Assembly: GCA_021604645.1 (NCBI GenBank)
Contig: BQJJ01000006.1
Coordinates: 141,642-205,641, forward strand
DNA: 64,000 nt
Source of the DNA: Methyloligella sp.
Lineage (GTDB): Bacteria > Pseudomonadota > Alphaproteobacteria > Rhizobiales > HXMU1428-3
Reading direction: 5' to 3'
A model generated the notes under the pieces. It was not told the origin of the DNA. It worked only from the letters and a program-made list of their open reading frames with translations, and did no database searches. The position numbers and the translations under genes were made by a program. Positions 43,527 to 52,688 of this stretch are shown here, one piece after another. The first letter of the stretch is position 1, and each line of letters starts with the position of its first letter.

Positions 43527-44075
43527 TTAACGGTATCCGCGACGTTGATTTTGTCCAACAGTCATAATGAATTCATCATAAGCAAGCTGTTGATCTGCAA
43601 GATAACCACTCATTAAATTTTCTGAATTGAGCAAACCTTCTTTTCTATCAGCGAGATCTTCGGCTTGTTTTAACTGCTTATAGAGAGGAATGATTGTTTG
43701 GTTTAAAATATCTTTTTGCGGTACGCGACGGTTTGAGTGATACCCAATTATTTTGCCATTCATATCCAGACTTGGGGTTACATGCGCGTAAACCCAGTAA
43801 TGGTCGCCATTTTTACAACGATTAATCACATAGGCAAAAACTTCTCTGCCATCACGAACAGTGTCCCAAAGCATTTTAAAAATAACTCGAGGCATATCGG
43901 GGTGACGAATAATATTATGAGGTTTCCCAATAACTTCTTGTTCGCTGTATCCGGCAATTTCTAAAAACAACTTATTGGCGTATGTTAAATGGCCTTTCAA
44001 GTTTGTTTTTGAAACGATAATCTCGTCGTCTTGGAATGTGACTTCATTGCCCGTTAAGAAAGAATCTCTGCTCAT
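43527..44075 (-). CDS. PAS-domain protein (Aer-like sensor)
   Basis: A 182-residue cytoplasmic protein with one PAS domain of the Aer type (residues ~15-125: IVSKTNLKGHLTYANKLFLEIAGYSEQEVIGKPHNIIRHPDMPRVIF ... NGDHYWVYAHVTPSLDMNGKIIGYHSNRRVP). The NIIRHPDMP motif is typical of the FAD-binding Aer PAS. A helical C-terminus follows, but there is no receptor signalling domain; that part is supplied by the adjacent chemoreceptor gene. Redox or oxygen sensing for taxis is likely. Confidence 0.9.
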   Translation of the reverse strand: MSRDSFLTGNEVTFQDDEIIVSKTNLKGHLTYANKLFLEIAGYSEQEVIGKPHNIIRHPDMPRVIFKMLWDTVRDGREVFAYVINRCKNGDHYWVYAHVTPSLDMNGKIIGYHSNRRVPQKDILNQTIIPLYKQLKQAEDLADRKEGLLNSENLMSGYLADQQLAYDEFIMTVGQNQRRGYR

Positions 44076-44477
44076 AATATATCCTCAACTACTCCGCTAT
44101 AGTAAGGTTTTAGCCAAATAAATGTTGTTATAAAAAATGTCACAAAACTGCAATAAATGCCTCGATAGGAAGTTTTATCATAGTATTGTCATAGTAAATC
44201 CGATAATTCAGATCACTGAATATACGTACACGTCTAAGGGTTAATATAAGGTATAAAAAATTTGTAAGTTTAGAAATCCTTACATTTCAAAACTTTTTTT
44301 GTTTACATTTTATTAATAATTAGAGGAAAAAAGTGGTGCTGAAAAAATATTAAAATGCCAAAAAATAATGAAAAAATAACATAGTTAAAGAGCCAAGTTT
44401 AGAAACTACACAACCACTGGTTACAATTCATTTGTAATGAATGTTTGTATAATTTATTTTTAGAAAGATGAAATTTA
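44076..44477. other. AT-rich intergenic region
   Basis: A 402-nt very AT-rich gap between the divergent PAS gene and the DUF2164 gene. No reading frame, hairpin or repeat stood out; it should contain the promoter of the chemotaxis pair. Confidence 0.5.
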
Positions 44478-44714
44478 ATGAGGGTCGTACTTGAAAAAAG
44501 TCGCAAATCTGCAATCTGTGAAGCTCTAATTGGGTTTTATAAGTCTGAGTTTGATGAGGATTTAAGTGAATTCAGAGCTGAAGAGTTAGTTGAGTTCATG
44601 CACAAACAACTTGGTCCATCTTTATATAATCAGGCCATTCAAGACGCGAGAAAATTCATGAGTGAAAAGCTGGACGACTTGGATACTGAATTCTATATGG
44701 CGGATGAGGGCTAA
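44478..44714 (+). CDS. DUF2164 family protein
   Basis: A 78-residue acidic cytoplasmic protein matching DUF2164 (KSAICEALIGFYKSEFDEDLSEFRAEELVEFMHKQLGPSLYNQAIQDARKFMSEKLDDLD). The block LGPxxYNQAIxDA is the family hallmark. Function unknown. It is the last gene before the presumed mobile region and lies alone. Confidence 0.85.
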   Translation: MRVVLEKSRKSAICEALIGFYKSEFDEDLSEFRAEELVEFMHKQLGPSLYNQAIQDARKFMSEKLDDLDTEFYMADEG

Positions 44715-44810
44715 AAAAAAAGATTACTAGCTAGTAAGGTCTATGAGAAAAATAGAACTTTAATCTAGGGCATTTCTGTAGGAGAAAGTGTTCTACTAAC
44801 TTAGTTAGTT

Positions 44811-44830
44811 GGTTGCGGGGGATCGCAACC
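44811..44830. other. candidate oriT hairpin upstream of mobC-relaxase
   Basis: GGTTGCG (44811-44817) pairs with CGCAACC (44824-44830) around GGGGAT. It lies in the ~307-nt non-coding stretch before the MobC-like gene, where transfer origins usually sit. No known nic sequence was recognised, so this is only a candidate. The rest of the gap shows nothing else. Confidence 0.4.
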
Positions 44831-45021
44831 AGAAAGACCTACCAGAGAAAAGCAAAGAAAAAACTGAGGAAAAACAAACACCTCGGGAAATGTTCAATAA
44901 TTTGTTTCACTCAAATAATATGGAAATCGTCACAGAGCATCCGACCTATAGGTTTGAGAAGTAACCCCTTCTTAGACTAGGCCAATGTTTGTCGAGATAT
45001 TGTATACGTAAAGGAAATACA

Positions 45022-45429
45022 ATGTCTGAAACGAAAATCCCGTTCTCTCTTCGGCTTTCAATTGAAGAGCATAAGACTTTAAAAGAGGCGGCTGGCCAGC
45101 AGTCTATGGCTCAATATGCTCGTGTCCGATTATTTGGCGAGGGCGTTAAATTGAGAAAAAAACGTGGCCTCAAACCCATCGAAGATCGTGAGGCATTAGG
45201 TCGTGTTCTTGGCAGGTTGGGTGCTTCTAATATCAGTCAAAATTTAGCAATCCTCGCTGAAGCAGCAGAGGCAGGCTGTTTGCATATTGACGCCAAAACT
45301 CTAATGGAAATCTCACAAGCTTGCTCAGAAATCAAAGCCATGCGCAGCGATCTTATGCAAGCACTCGGCTTGAAGCTTAAGAAGCCTTCTGTAGTCCTGT
45401 CCCATAGCTTTCTGGAAGCCGCTGAATAA
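45022..45429 (+). CDS. MobC-like mobilisation accessory protein
   Basis: A 135-residue protein with an N-terminal ribbon-helix-helix-like segment (FSLRLSIEEHKTLKEAAGQQSMAQYARVRLFG) and a C-terminal helical part (LGRLGASNISQNLAILAEAAEAG ... LMEISQACSEIKAMRSDLMQAL), as in MobC/relaxosome proteins that bind oriT next to the relaxase. The start is ATG 45022 (AAGGAAATAC upstream); 44989 is an alternative. Its stop is immediately followed by the relaxase start codon. This strongly supports a mobilisation role. Confidence 0.8.
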   Translation: MSETKIPFSLRLSIEEHKTLKEAAGQQSMAQYARVRLFGEGVKLRKKRGLKPIEDREALGRVLGRLGASNISQNLAILAEAAEAGCLHIDAKTLMEISQACSEIKAMRSDLMQALGLKLKKPSVVLSHSFLEAAE

Positions 45430-48237
45430 ATGATATTAAAAGGATCTCAAAGAGGCGGAGCAAAACAGCTCATCATCCATTTGAACAATGTGGATGATAA
45501 CGAACATGTTGAGTTGCATGAAGTGCGTGGTTTTATCGGCAATACACTTGAAGACGCCTTAATGGAGAGCTATGCAATTTCTAAGGGAACGAATTGCACT
45601 CAACATATGTTCTCACTGAGCTTAAGCCCTCCCCCAAGTGAAGACGTACCAGTTTCTGTATTTGAAGATACGTTAGAACGTATAGAGGCTAGTATGGGGT
45701 TGATAGATCAACCTCGCGTGGTTGTCTTTCATGAAAAAGAAGGCCGGCGTCACGCCCATTGCGTGTGGTCAAGAATAGACGTTGAGACCATGAATGCAGT
45801 TAATCTGTCATTTTTCAAAAGGAAACTAAAACAGATTTCCCGCGAATTATTTATCCAGCAAAATTGGAAAATGCCAAAAGGCTTGATGAACTCAAAGGAG
45901 CGTAACTCTAATCAATTCACCTTGAATGAAATGCATCAATCCAAAAGAACCAAGCGTGATCCGAATGAATTAAAATCCATGTTCCAGGAATGTTGGGCAA
46001 TATCCGATACCCAGCAATCTTTTGAAAACGCATTAAAAGAACAGGGGTTCTTACTCGCAAGAGGAGATCGACGGAATTATGTAGCTGTAGGCTTCCAAGG
46101 GGAAGTCTATTCCTTGTCGCGAATGACTGGGGTTAAAACAAAAGAATTAGAGGAGCGTCTTTGTGATTCAACCCAATTGCCGGACGTTGAAACGAGACGA
46201 GCAGAAATCACGTGCGAATATAAAAACGTTACGGATAAAAACATAAAGGCAGCCTTAAAGAACAAAGAGGGGCAGCAAAAAATCCTTGAGATCAAACGCA
46301 AAGAAATGCTCGCGCGGCATAAACAAGAACGCAGGAAATTAAGAACAGCCCAAAACCAACGCCTTACTTTAGAAAGGCAGGCAAGAGCCGACAAATTCGC
46401 GCGCGGCCTGCGAGGGATATTTGAAAGATTAAGTGGTAGGCATGCTCAATTAGTAAAAGAAGCAAAGCGTGAAGATAAAAAATCGCTACGTCGCGATTTA
46501 AAAGAATATCAATCATTGATTGCTGAGCAGCTTAAAGAACGCAGGCGACTGCAAATCTTTATCCAAAGCCATCGCAAACAGAGTTTTGAAGCGGTCAACT
46601 CATCTTATCTCTTATCATCAAGGCAAGAAGCTCAAGACAGTGAACTTGTTCGAAAGATCAGAAACAAACCAGAATTAATCTTATCGGGATTAACCGAGAA
46701 AAACAGCGTTTTTACCAAAAGAGATATAACGAAAGAATTAGACGCCTATTTTCCATCTGATGCAGAAAAATATGAGGCGATGGAACGCATTCTCTCATCG
46801 AACGAACTTGTCAGTTTGAAAGCCAACAATAAACAAAATCAAAGACACTCCTATTATTCTACGAAAGAGATGATAAGCCTTGAAGAAAGCTTGTTGAACA
46901 CCAGTGTGGATCTCGCTCGCTCAAATAACTTTCGGACCTCAAGGAAATATATCCGAGCAGCTATTGAAAGAGAAAATCAAGCCTTACAAAAATTAGCCGG
47001 TGTTTCTTTAAGCGAAGAGCAAAAAGAAGCAATCAATCATATAACTGGCCCAGAACAAATCTCATGTGTCATTGGTGTCGCCGGGGCTGGAAAAAGCACG
47101 ATGTTGGCAGCAGCACGCCAAGCATGGGAGAGCGCTGGGCATCGCGTTTTTGGAGCGGCACTTGCCGGAAAGGCAGCAAAAGAGCTAGAGCAATCCTCCG
47201 GCATAAAGTCGAGAACCTTAGCGTCTTATGAATTCGCCTGGGGCAAGAACAGTAATGAATTACAAGAGGGCGATGTTCTTGTTATCGATGAAGCGGGAAT
47301 GGTCCCCTCAAAACAAATGACCAAATTTATCAATGAGGCCAAAGAGAAGGGCGCGAAAATCTGCCTTATCGGTGATCCTCAGCAATTACAGCCCATAAAC
47401 GCCGGTGCTCCTTTTCGCAATATATCTGATGAGATTGGCTATGCGGCGCTCCATGAAGTTCACCGCCAGAAAAGTGATTGGCAACGCAAAGCTTCAATGG
47501 CATTTGCAAAAGGTGAAGTTGAAGCAGCGCTGAAAGCGTATAGAGATCATAATGCCATTGGACTTTATAAGAACAATGATGATGCGATTTTAAATCTTGC
47601 GCATGATTACATGAATGACTTTATCTCGAATGGAGAAAAAACAACACGTCTTGCCTTGGCGCATAGGCGTGCTGATGTCAAAGCTTTAAATGAAACCATC
47701 CGAGAGATGCGGAAAGCTTGTGATGAACTACAAGATGAAAAGTCTTACAAAACCGAGCATGGGAGAAAAGCGTTTGCTGCCGGTGACCGGTTGTTGTTTA
47801 CAAAAAACGACAAAGAGCTTGGTGTGAAAAACGGCAGCCTAGGCACAGTAATAAAAACAAAGAAGAACATGCTCACGATTGCACTTGATAATAAGAAAAA
47901 GTCTGAGTCACCTTTAAAGGTAATCGTACATATGAATGACTATAATTCTGTGACACACGGTTATGCGCAAACCATACACAAATCACAAGGCTCAACAGTC
48001 GATAATAGCTATATTCTAGCATCACGGACACTCGACCGGCAGCTGAGTTATGTGTCATTTACACGGCATAGGCAAAACGTAAAACTCTATGTTGACAGAG
48101 AAGAATTCAAAAACATTGATAATTTATACAAAATAATGGGCAGTAATAGACAAAAACAATCGACGATAGATTTTGAAAAACAATGCAATATAGAAAACAC
48201 TGTTGAAAATACATATGAAGTTAAGATGAAACCATAG
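45430..48237 (+). CDS. conjugative relaxase with C-terminal RecD/TraA-like helicase
   Basis: A 935-residue relaxase. The N-terminal domain (~1-160) has the metal-binding histidine region FHEKEGRRHAHCVWSRID and an upstream helical part. A basic coiled-coil stretch follows (~270-390). The C-terminal half is a superfamily-1 helicase with Walker A GVAGAGKST at ~549-557, Walker B VLVIDEAGM, and GDPQQLQPI, plus the late GYAQTIHKSQGSTVD motif. It would nick oriT and unwind DNA for transfer. No type IV secretion genes are in the window, so the element would need a helper. Codons are contiguous with mobC. Confidence 0.92.
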   Translation: MILKGSQRGGAKQLIIHLNNVDDNEHVELHEVRGFIGNTLEDALMESYAISKGTNCTQHMFSLSLSPPPSEDVPVSVFEDTLERIEASMGLIDQPRVVVFHEKEGRRHAHCVWSRIDVETMNAVNLSFFKRKLKQISRELFIQQNWKMPKGLMNSKERNSNQFTLNEMHQSKRTKRDPNELKSMFQECWAISDTQQSFENALKEQGFLLARGDRRNYVAVGFQGEVYSLSRMTGVKTKELEERLCDSTQLPDVETRRAEITCEYKNVTDKNIKAALKNKEGQQKILEIKRKEMLARHKQERRKLRTAQNQRLTLERQARADKFARGLRGIFERLSGRHAQLVKEAKREDKKSLRRDLKEYQSLIAEQLKERRRLQIFIQSHRKQSFEAVNSSYLLSSRQEAQDSELVRKIRNKPELILSGLTEKNSVFTKRDITKELDAYFPSDAEKYEAMERILSSNELVSLKANNKQNQRHSYYSTKEMISLEESLLNTSVDLARSNNFRTSRKYIRAAIERENQALQKLAGVSLSEEQKEAINHITGPEQISCVIGVAGAGKSTMLAAARQAWESAGHRVFGAALAGKAAKELEQSSGIKSRTLASYEFAWGKNSNELQEGDVLVIDEAGMVPSKQMTKFINEAKEKGAKICLIGDPQQLQPINAGAPFRNISDEIGYAALHEVHRQKSDWQRKASMAFAKGEVEAALKAYRDHNAIGLYKNNDDAILNLAHDYMNDFISNGEKTTRLALAHRRADVKALNETIREMRKACDELQDEKSYKTEHGRKAFAAGDRLLFTKNDKELGVKNGSLGTVIKTKKNMLTIALDNKKKSESPLKVIVHMNDYNSVTHGYAQTIHKSQGSTVDNSYILASRTLDRQLSYVSFTRHRQNVKLYVDREEFKNIDNLYKIMGSNRQKQSTIDFEKQCNIENTVENTYEVKMKP

Positions 48238-48311
48238 AAAATAATTGAAATTCAAATAAGAAAATTTCTTCTATCAGCGTTAAAGCAGTCACAATTCCAA
48301 GTGCAGAAAAA

Positions 48312-48338
48312 TGCCCAACTGAAATTAACAGTTGGGCA
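48312..48338. terminator. terminator-like hairpin after the relaxase gene
   Basis: TGCCCAACTG (48312-48321) pairs with CAGTTGGGCA (48329-48338) over 10 bp with a 7-nt loop, between the converging relaxase and small secreted-protein genes. Confidence 0.65.
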
Positions 48339-48374
48339 AATGAAGAGAATAGGAAATATAAAAGCAAATTTTAT

Positions 48375-48728
48375 TTATTTTTCATCTGTAAGGGATTCTG
48401 TATTTTTATCGTACTCATCTTCAGAAGTTGAGCCTTGTTCATTAGCATCTTCCTGAAAGCTCATTTGACCATCCTCAATAGCGAGAATATCTGTAGCATC
48501 AAATTCATATTCATCATCTTCACTATCATTTAATCGAACAGAACATGTCTTCCCACAAATATTATCAATAGTTTCCCCAGGTTTTATCATAAGTTCTTTG
48601 GTTGCTGCACCTTCAAAAACTGTAAGCTTGTATTCTTTTCCATCATTATTTGAAATTGTTACAGCCTGGGCTCCACTTACAAAAATTACTGTTGTAAAGG
48701 CAGCAGCTAAAATTGATTTAATATTCAT
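48375..48728 (-). CDS. small secreted acidic protein, unknown
   Basis: A 117-residue protein with a clear signal peptide (MNIKSILAAAFTTVIFVSGAQA). The mature part has two cysteines (DNICGKTCSVRL) and a strongly acidic tail (Glu/Asp-rich, ~residues 85-117). Not recognised. A 34-residue lysine-rich frame lies 33 nt upstream on the same strand. It is beside the mobilisation genes but has no evident link to transfer. Confidence 0.6.
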   Translation of the reverse strand: MNIKSILAAAFTTVIFVSGAQAVTISNNDGKEYKLTVFEGAATKELMIKPGETIDNICGKTCSVRLNDSEDDEYEFDATDILAIEDGQMSFQEDANEQGSTSEDEYDKNTESLTDEK

Positions 48729-48760
48729 AATGTTTAATCCTTCTAACTCAGTCCTTTGAG

Positions 48761-48865
48761 TTATTTGTTTGTAGATTTTTTGTGATCTTTTTTTGTGTTT
48801 GAATTTATCTTTTCTTCTGATTTCTCAGATTCAGATTTCTTTACAGTCGTTTTTTTAGCCTTCAT
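48761..48865 (-). CDS. 34-residue lysine-rich peptide (possible small gene)
   Basis: An open frame from ATG 48865 to TAA 48761 encodes a highly basic peptide (MKAKKTTVKKSESEKSEEKI and a Lys/Asn-rich end). AAGGA lies eight nt upstream, and the gene directly downstream is in the same direction. Such low-complexity Lys/Ser/Glu composition could also arise by chance in AT-rich DNA. Function unknown. Confidence 0.4.
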   Translation of the reverse strand: MKAKKTTVKKSESEKSEEKINSNTKKDHKKSTNK

Positions 48866-49034
48866 ACAAATTATCCTTATCTAGATATGTATATATAAAA
48901 TGATGTCCCGAAATTTCATTTGAGGTTAATCTGACGAGAAAAATTATATTTATCAAACGAATTATTTAATGGTTTAATATCGAAATATACGATATTAAAA
49001 GATGTTAAATTAATTCAAAAACTTAAGGGGCCAC

Positions 49035-49880
49035 ATGGATATTAAAATGGCTAAAACTTTTTTGGCTGTTATTGAAACTGGGAACTTTGTAAATGCTGCA
49101 GAAAAGTTAAATACGACTCAATCAACAATAAGTGCTCGTATTAAAACCTTGGAAGAACTGATAGGAAAACAGCTAATTGATCGCTCAAAATCAGGGTCTA
49201 AATTGACACCCGCTGGGGAACAGTTTCAGAAACACGCCATTGCTATGGTTCGTATTTGGCAAAGGGCACAACTCGAAGTTGCTCTATCGGACGATCATGC
49301 TGACCATCTCGCGGTTGGCGCTCAGGTTAGTTTGTGGGAGGGGTTTTTATTACAATGGCTTGCCTGGCTGCGGAAAGAACACTCTGAACTAGCAATAACA
49401 GCAAATTTTGGGGCCTCAGCTGTTTTATTAGACCGGATAAGTGAAGGAACTCTAGATTTAGCAATTGTGTATCGCCCTCATCAACGTCCTGGATTTATAA
49501 TTGAACATTTATTTGACGAAGAACTGGTACTTGTTACGAATGGCGATGCAAATGGAAAAGGTCCTGATCAAGATTATATTTTTGTAAATTGGGGGCCAGA
49601 ATTTCAAAGTGATCATACTGAGGCTTATCCTGGCCTAGTATATATGGGATTGCATCTAGATCTTGGTTCAATTGGTATCAACTACCTATTAGACAACAAA
49701 GCATCTGGATATTTCCCATTAAGAATTGCAAAGCCATACATTGCATCAGATGAATTAAAGGTTATGAAAAAAGCTCCTAAATTTGTTTATGCTGTTTATG
49801 CTGTTTATCCGGAACAACGGGATGAAGAAGCTTACGAACCTATCCTTGACAGTTTAAGGAAATTTGCGAGTAAGGTTTAA
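49035..49880 (+). CDS. LysR-family transcriptional regulator
   Basis: A 281-residue LysR regulator. The N-terminal winged helix (MAKTFLAVIETGNFVNAAEKLNTTQSTISARIKTLEELIGKQLIDRSKSGSKLTPAGEQF) is complete and a substrate-binding domain follows (~90-280). It converges with the deacylase-rimK-rimB set, so it may regulate that set or the transporters beyond. The inducer is unknown. Confidence 0.9.
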   Translation: MDIKMAKTFLAVIETGNFVNAAEKLNTTQSTISARIKTLEELIGKQLIDRSKSGSKLTPAGEQFQKHAIAMVRIWQRAQLEVALSDDHADHLAVGAQVSLWEGFLLQWLAWLRKEHSELAITANFGASAVLLDRISEGTLDLAIVYRPHQRPGFIIEHLFDEELVLVTNGDANGKGPDQDYIFVNWGPEFQSDHTEAYPGLVYMGLHLDLGSIGINYLLDNKASGYFPLRIAKPYIASDELKVMKKAPKFVYAVYAVYPEQRDEEAYEPILDSLRKFASKV

Positions 49881-49952
49881 TAAAGAACTTATTGCACTGT
49901 AAAAACCTAAGAATACCTATTTCGAGTTTCAAAAGAATGTTACTCAAAACAG

Positions 49953-51002
49953 TCAGGATGGCTCTGGGTAATCTTCGCTCTCTAGTCCTTCAATATGAGC
50001 TTCATGGAAAGTCCCTATTGCTTCTTCGACACTTTCCGAATTTGAAAACCGAGCGATGTGAAAAAGAGCATCCCCTTCATTTACAACAGGCAAATTTGTT
50101 TGCCCCAATAAAATTCCTGTCACTGGGGAGATAATGTCCTTTTCATTCTCACCTAACGCATCTGCAATTTTGCCAAATGACTCACCTTTTTTGATACGTG
50201 ATCCTAACTCCAGTTCTTTTCGCAAAAGCCCTGAAAGGGGGGCTCTGATCCATGAAGATTTGCGTGCCTCAACAATGGGTATCTCAGGTGTGTTTGGTTC
50301 AAAAATCTCGATCATTCCAATTTTGTCCATAACATTTAAAATACCACTTAAACCAATGCTGATTGATAGTTCATCAAAGCGCAGTGCTTCACCGGCTTCG
50401 TAAAGTAACATCGGTATATTTTGCTCGAGAGCGTATTGACGCAGAGAGCCATCTCTTTCATTTGCATTCAAAATAACCGGTGTACCAAACGCAAGGGCAA
50501 GTTCCTCACATCCCTCATCGTCAAGGTTTGCTCGTACATGAGGCAGATTAGTTCGATTATTCGAACCGGTATGAAGGTCAATACCATGTGTAGATTTTTG
50601 AACAATCTCCGTTGCAAAAACATGAGCAACACGAGAAGCAAGAGACCCGTGTTTAGCACCTGGAAATGAACGATTTAGGTCTCTGCGATCAGGTAAATAT
50701 CGGGTAAAATTGAAAAAACCATATACATTTACAATGGGAATGCAAATTAAAGTACCAATTATATTATCTAATTCAGTAGATTTGAGTAGTCGACGAATAA
50801 TCTCAATGCCATTGATCTCATCACCATGAATAGCAGCTGATACAAATAATATGGGCCCTTCTTCTTTGCCGTTTACAATATGAACTGGCATAGAAAGTGG
50901 TGTATAGGTTGATTGACCAGGTACAGGTAGAGAAAGTGTCAATCTTGATCCAGCCTCAATTTTATTCTCGGCTAAATAAAATGCTGTATTTTTGCTACTC
51001 AT
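49953..51002 (-). CDS. succinylglutamate desuccinylase / aspartoacylase family deacylase
   Basis: A 349-residue zinc carboxypeptidase-fold protein of the AstE/ASPA family. It has the [15 protein letters not shown] zinc motif (H, E), [28 protein letters not shown], the third ligand in [16 protein letters not shown], and [11 protein letters not shown]. The C-terminal part resembles a biotinyl-lipoyl-like barrel ([32 protein letters not shown]). Members remove acyl groups from N-acyl amino acids. Its start overlaps the rimK stop by four bases, so it is co-translated with the ligase. The substrate is not known; acylated glutamate or glutamyl peptides are plausible by context. Confidence 0.88.
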   Translation of the reverse strand: MSSKNTAFYLAENKIEAGSRLTLSLPVPGQSTYTPLSMPVHIVNGKEEGPILFVSAAIHGDEINGIEIIRRLLKSTELDNIIGTLICIPIVNVYGFFNFTRYLPDRRDLNRSFPGAKHGSLASRVAHVFATEIVQKSTHGIDLHTGSNNRTNLPHVRANLDDEGCEELALAFGTPVILNANERDGSLRQYALEQNIPMLLYEAGEALRFDELSISIGLSGILNVMDKIGMIEIFEPNTPEIPIVEARKSSWIRAPLSGLLRKELELGSRIKKGESFGKIADALGENEKDIISPVTGILLGQTNLPVVNEGDALFHIARFSNSESVEEAIGTFHEAHIEGLESEDYPEPS

Positions 51003-51904
51003 CCTTTACCACGTGTTTTTGTTTTATTAGGCTTAGCGTTCTTTTCTATATATTCGATAATCTTGCCAGCAACATCAATTCCACTAGCTTTTTCAACACC
51101 TTCTAAACCGGGTGAAGAATTCACCTCCATTACAACAGGCCCATGATTAGCCCGCAGCATGTCAACACCAGCAACACCAAGACCCATTATTTTAGCGGCA
51201 CGCACAGCTGTAGATCTTTCCTCAGGTGTAATTTTAATCATACTCGCTGAGCCACCTTGGTGTAGATTAGAGCGAAAATCACCTTCTTTTCCTGTTCTCT
51301 TCATAGAGGCAACGACCTTGTCCCCAATCACCAAACAACGAATATCAGTCCCACCTGCTTCCTTAATAAATTCTTGAACAAGAATGTTTGCTTTTAATCC
51401 TCCAAAAGCCTGTATCATACTCTCAGCAGCAGCCTCAGTTTCTCCAAGCACTACGCCGATGCCTTGGGTCCCCTCAAGAAGTTTTATGACAACAGGGGCA
51501 CCACCGACCATCTCGATAATTTCTCCTGGTTTTGTCGTCGTATGCGCAAACGCTGTGATGGGTAGACCAATACCTTTGCGAGCCAATAACTGCAAACTAC
51601 GTAATTTATCTCTTGATCTGGAAATTGCGACTGACTCATTAAGTGGATAAACACCCATTACCTCAAACTGCCTGAGGACTGCAGTCCCGTAAAATGTAAT
51701 TGAGGCACCAATACGAGGTATAACTGCATCAAAACCGACTAAGTTTTGACCAAGGTATTTCATATCTGGTTTATGAGCGGCAAGATTTATGACGACTTTT
51801 AAAGTGTCAATAATATGCATTTCGTGACCCCGCTCTTCTGCTGCTTGCACCAGTCTCTTGTGAGAATAAAGTTTTGGGTTACGTGCCAAAAGAGCAATTT
51901 TCAT
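50999..51904 (-). CDS. rimK: RimK-type ATP-grasp glutamate ligase
   Basis: A 301-residue ATP-grasp enzyme. RimK adds glutamate residues to ribosomal protein S6 and can make poly-alpha-glutamate. Diagnostic parts are [107 protein letters not shown] and [26 protein letters not shown]. The start is set at ATG 51904 (AAGGA six nt upstream). It lies between rimB and the deacylase gene, with a 4-nt overlap to the latter. Target (S6 versus free peptide) is open. Confidence 0.93.
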   Translation of the reverse strand: MKIALLARNPKLYSHKRLVQAAEERGHEMHIIDTLKVVINLAAHKPDMKYLGQNLVGFDAVIPRIGASITFYGTAVLRQFEVMGVYPLNESVAISRSRDKLRSLQLLARKGIGLPITAFAHTTTKPGEIIEMVGGAPVVIKLLEGTQGIGVVLGETEAAAESMIQAFGGLKANILVQEFIKEAGGTDIRCLVIGDKVVASMKRTGKEGDFRSNLHQGGSASMIKITPEERSTAVRAAKIMGLGVAGVDMLRANHGPVVMEVNSSPGLEGVEKASGIDVAGKIIEYIEKNAKPNKTKTRGKG

Positions 51905-51931
51905 GTTCATTCCTTTGAATAGATGGGCTGC

Positions 51932-52405
51932 TTACAATGGGTAAAAGTCGCTATCATTGAAAGTTCCAAGATTGTAAGATGCCGCAGGATCAACAAGCAC
52001 TCTACGACACATTGCTTCTCGCCCCAAAAGCATTCGAAACCCCATTTCATCACGGTTGGTAAGAGTTATCTGAATTGGCCAATTTAACTCGCCAAGCTTC
52101 AATAACGACTGAATAACATACCTTGATTCACGTTGGCCATTGGAACTGGTTATATTTCTTTTTTCTAAAATTTTTGAGGTGCACGAAATTTCGGGAGCTT
52201 TGTATTTTTGGACCGGATGTACATAAAACTTTACCCAATTCTCCCCATCCTTTTCAAACGGAGTGATCCTAAATGCATGTATTGCTGATGTTTTTGCGCC
52301 AGTATCAATTTTTGCTTTTATTCCAGGGATATTTAGTTGAGGAAGTGCAACCCACTCTCTCCAACCCAAGATTTTTTTTGAACGAGAATTAATCGAAGGT
52401 TTCAT
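51932..52405 (-). CDS. RimB-type retropepsin-like protease (putative ATP-dependent zinc protease family)
   Basis: A 157-residue protein of the family long labelled ATP-dependent zinc protease and now related to RimB. It has WREWVALPQLNIPGIKAKIDTGAKTSAIHAF with the retropepsin-like DTGA motif, and ESRYVIQSLLKLGELNWPIQITLTNRDEMGFRMLLGREAM. RimB trims RimK-added glutamates in Pseudomonas. It is the first gene of a three-gene set (rimB, rimK, deacylase) on the minus strand, with 27 nt before rimK. Confidence 0.85.
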   Translation of the reverse strand: MKPSINSRSKKILGWREWVALPQLNIPGIKAKIDTGAKTSAIHAFRITPFEKDGENWVKFYVHPVQKYKAPEISCTSKILEKRNITSSNGQRESRYVIQSLLKLGELNWPIQITLTNRDEMGFRMLLGREAMCRRVLVDPAASYNLGTFNDSDFYPL

Positions 52406-52688
52406 TTTAGGTCTTAATATATCGGTTGCGAATTATTCGGGAAAAAATTGAGGCATAAAGTTTTACCTTATGACCACCCGATAGTTTCATTCCAATGAGA
52501 TAGATAGTCAAAGCTATACGGAGAAATATTTTTATGCAATTGAATAGTTAGTTAAAAACAACAATACAAACAAAATTGATGCTGCTTTTTAATAACTGAC
52601 AGGATCATATTTAGTGCTTTCATAAGTTGATATTAAAAGATAAGAACTAAATCATATCACCATTTAATCAAAGAGCAGCAATTTATAT

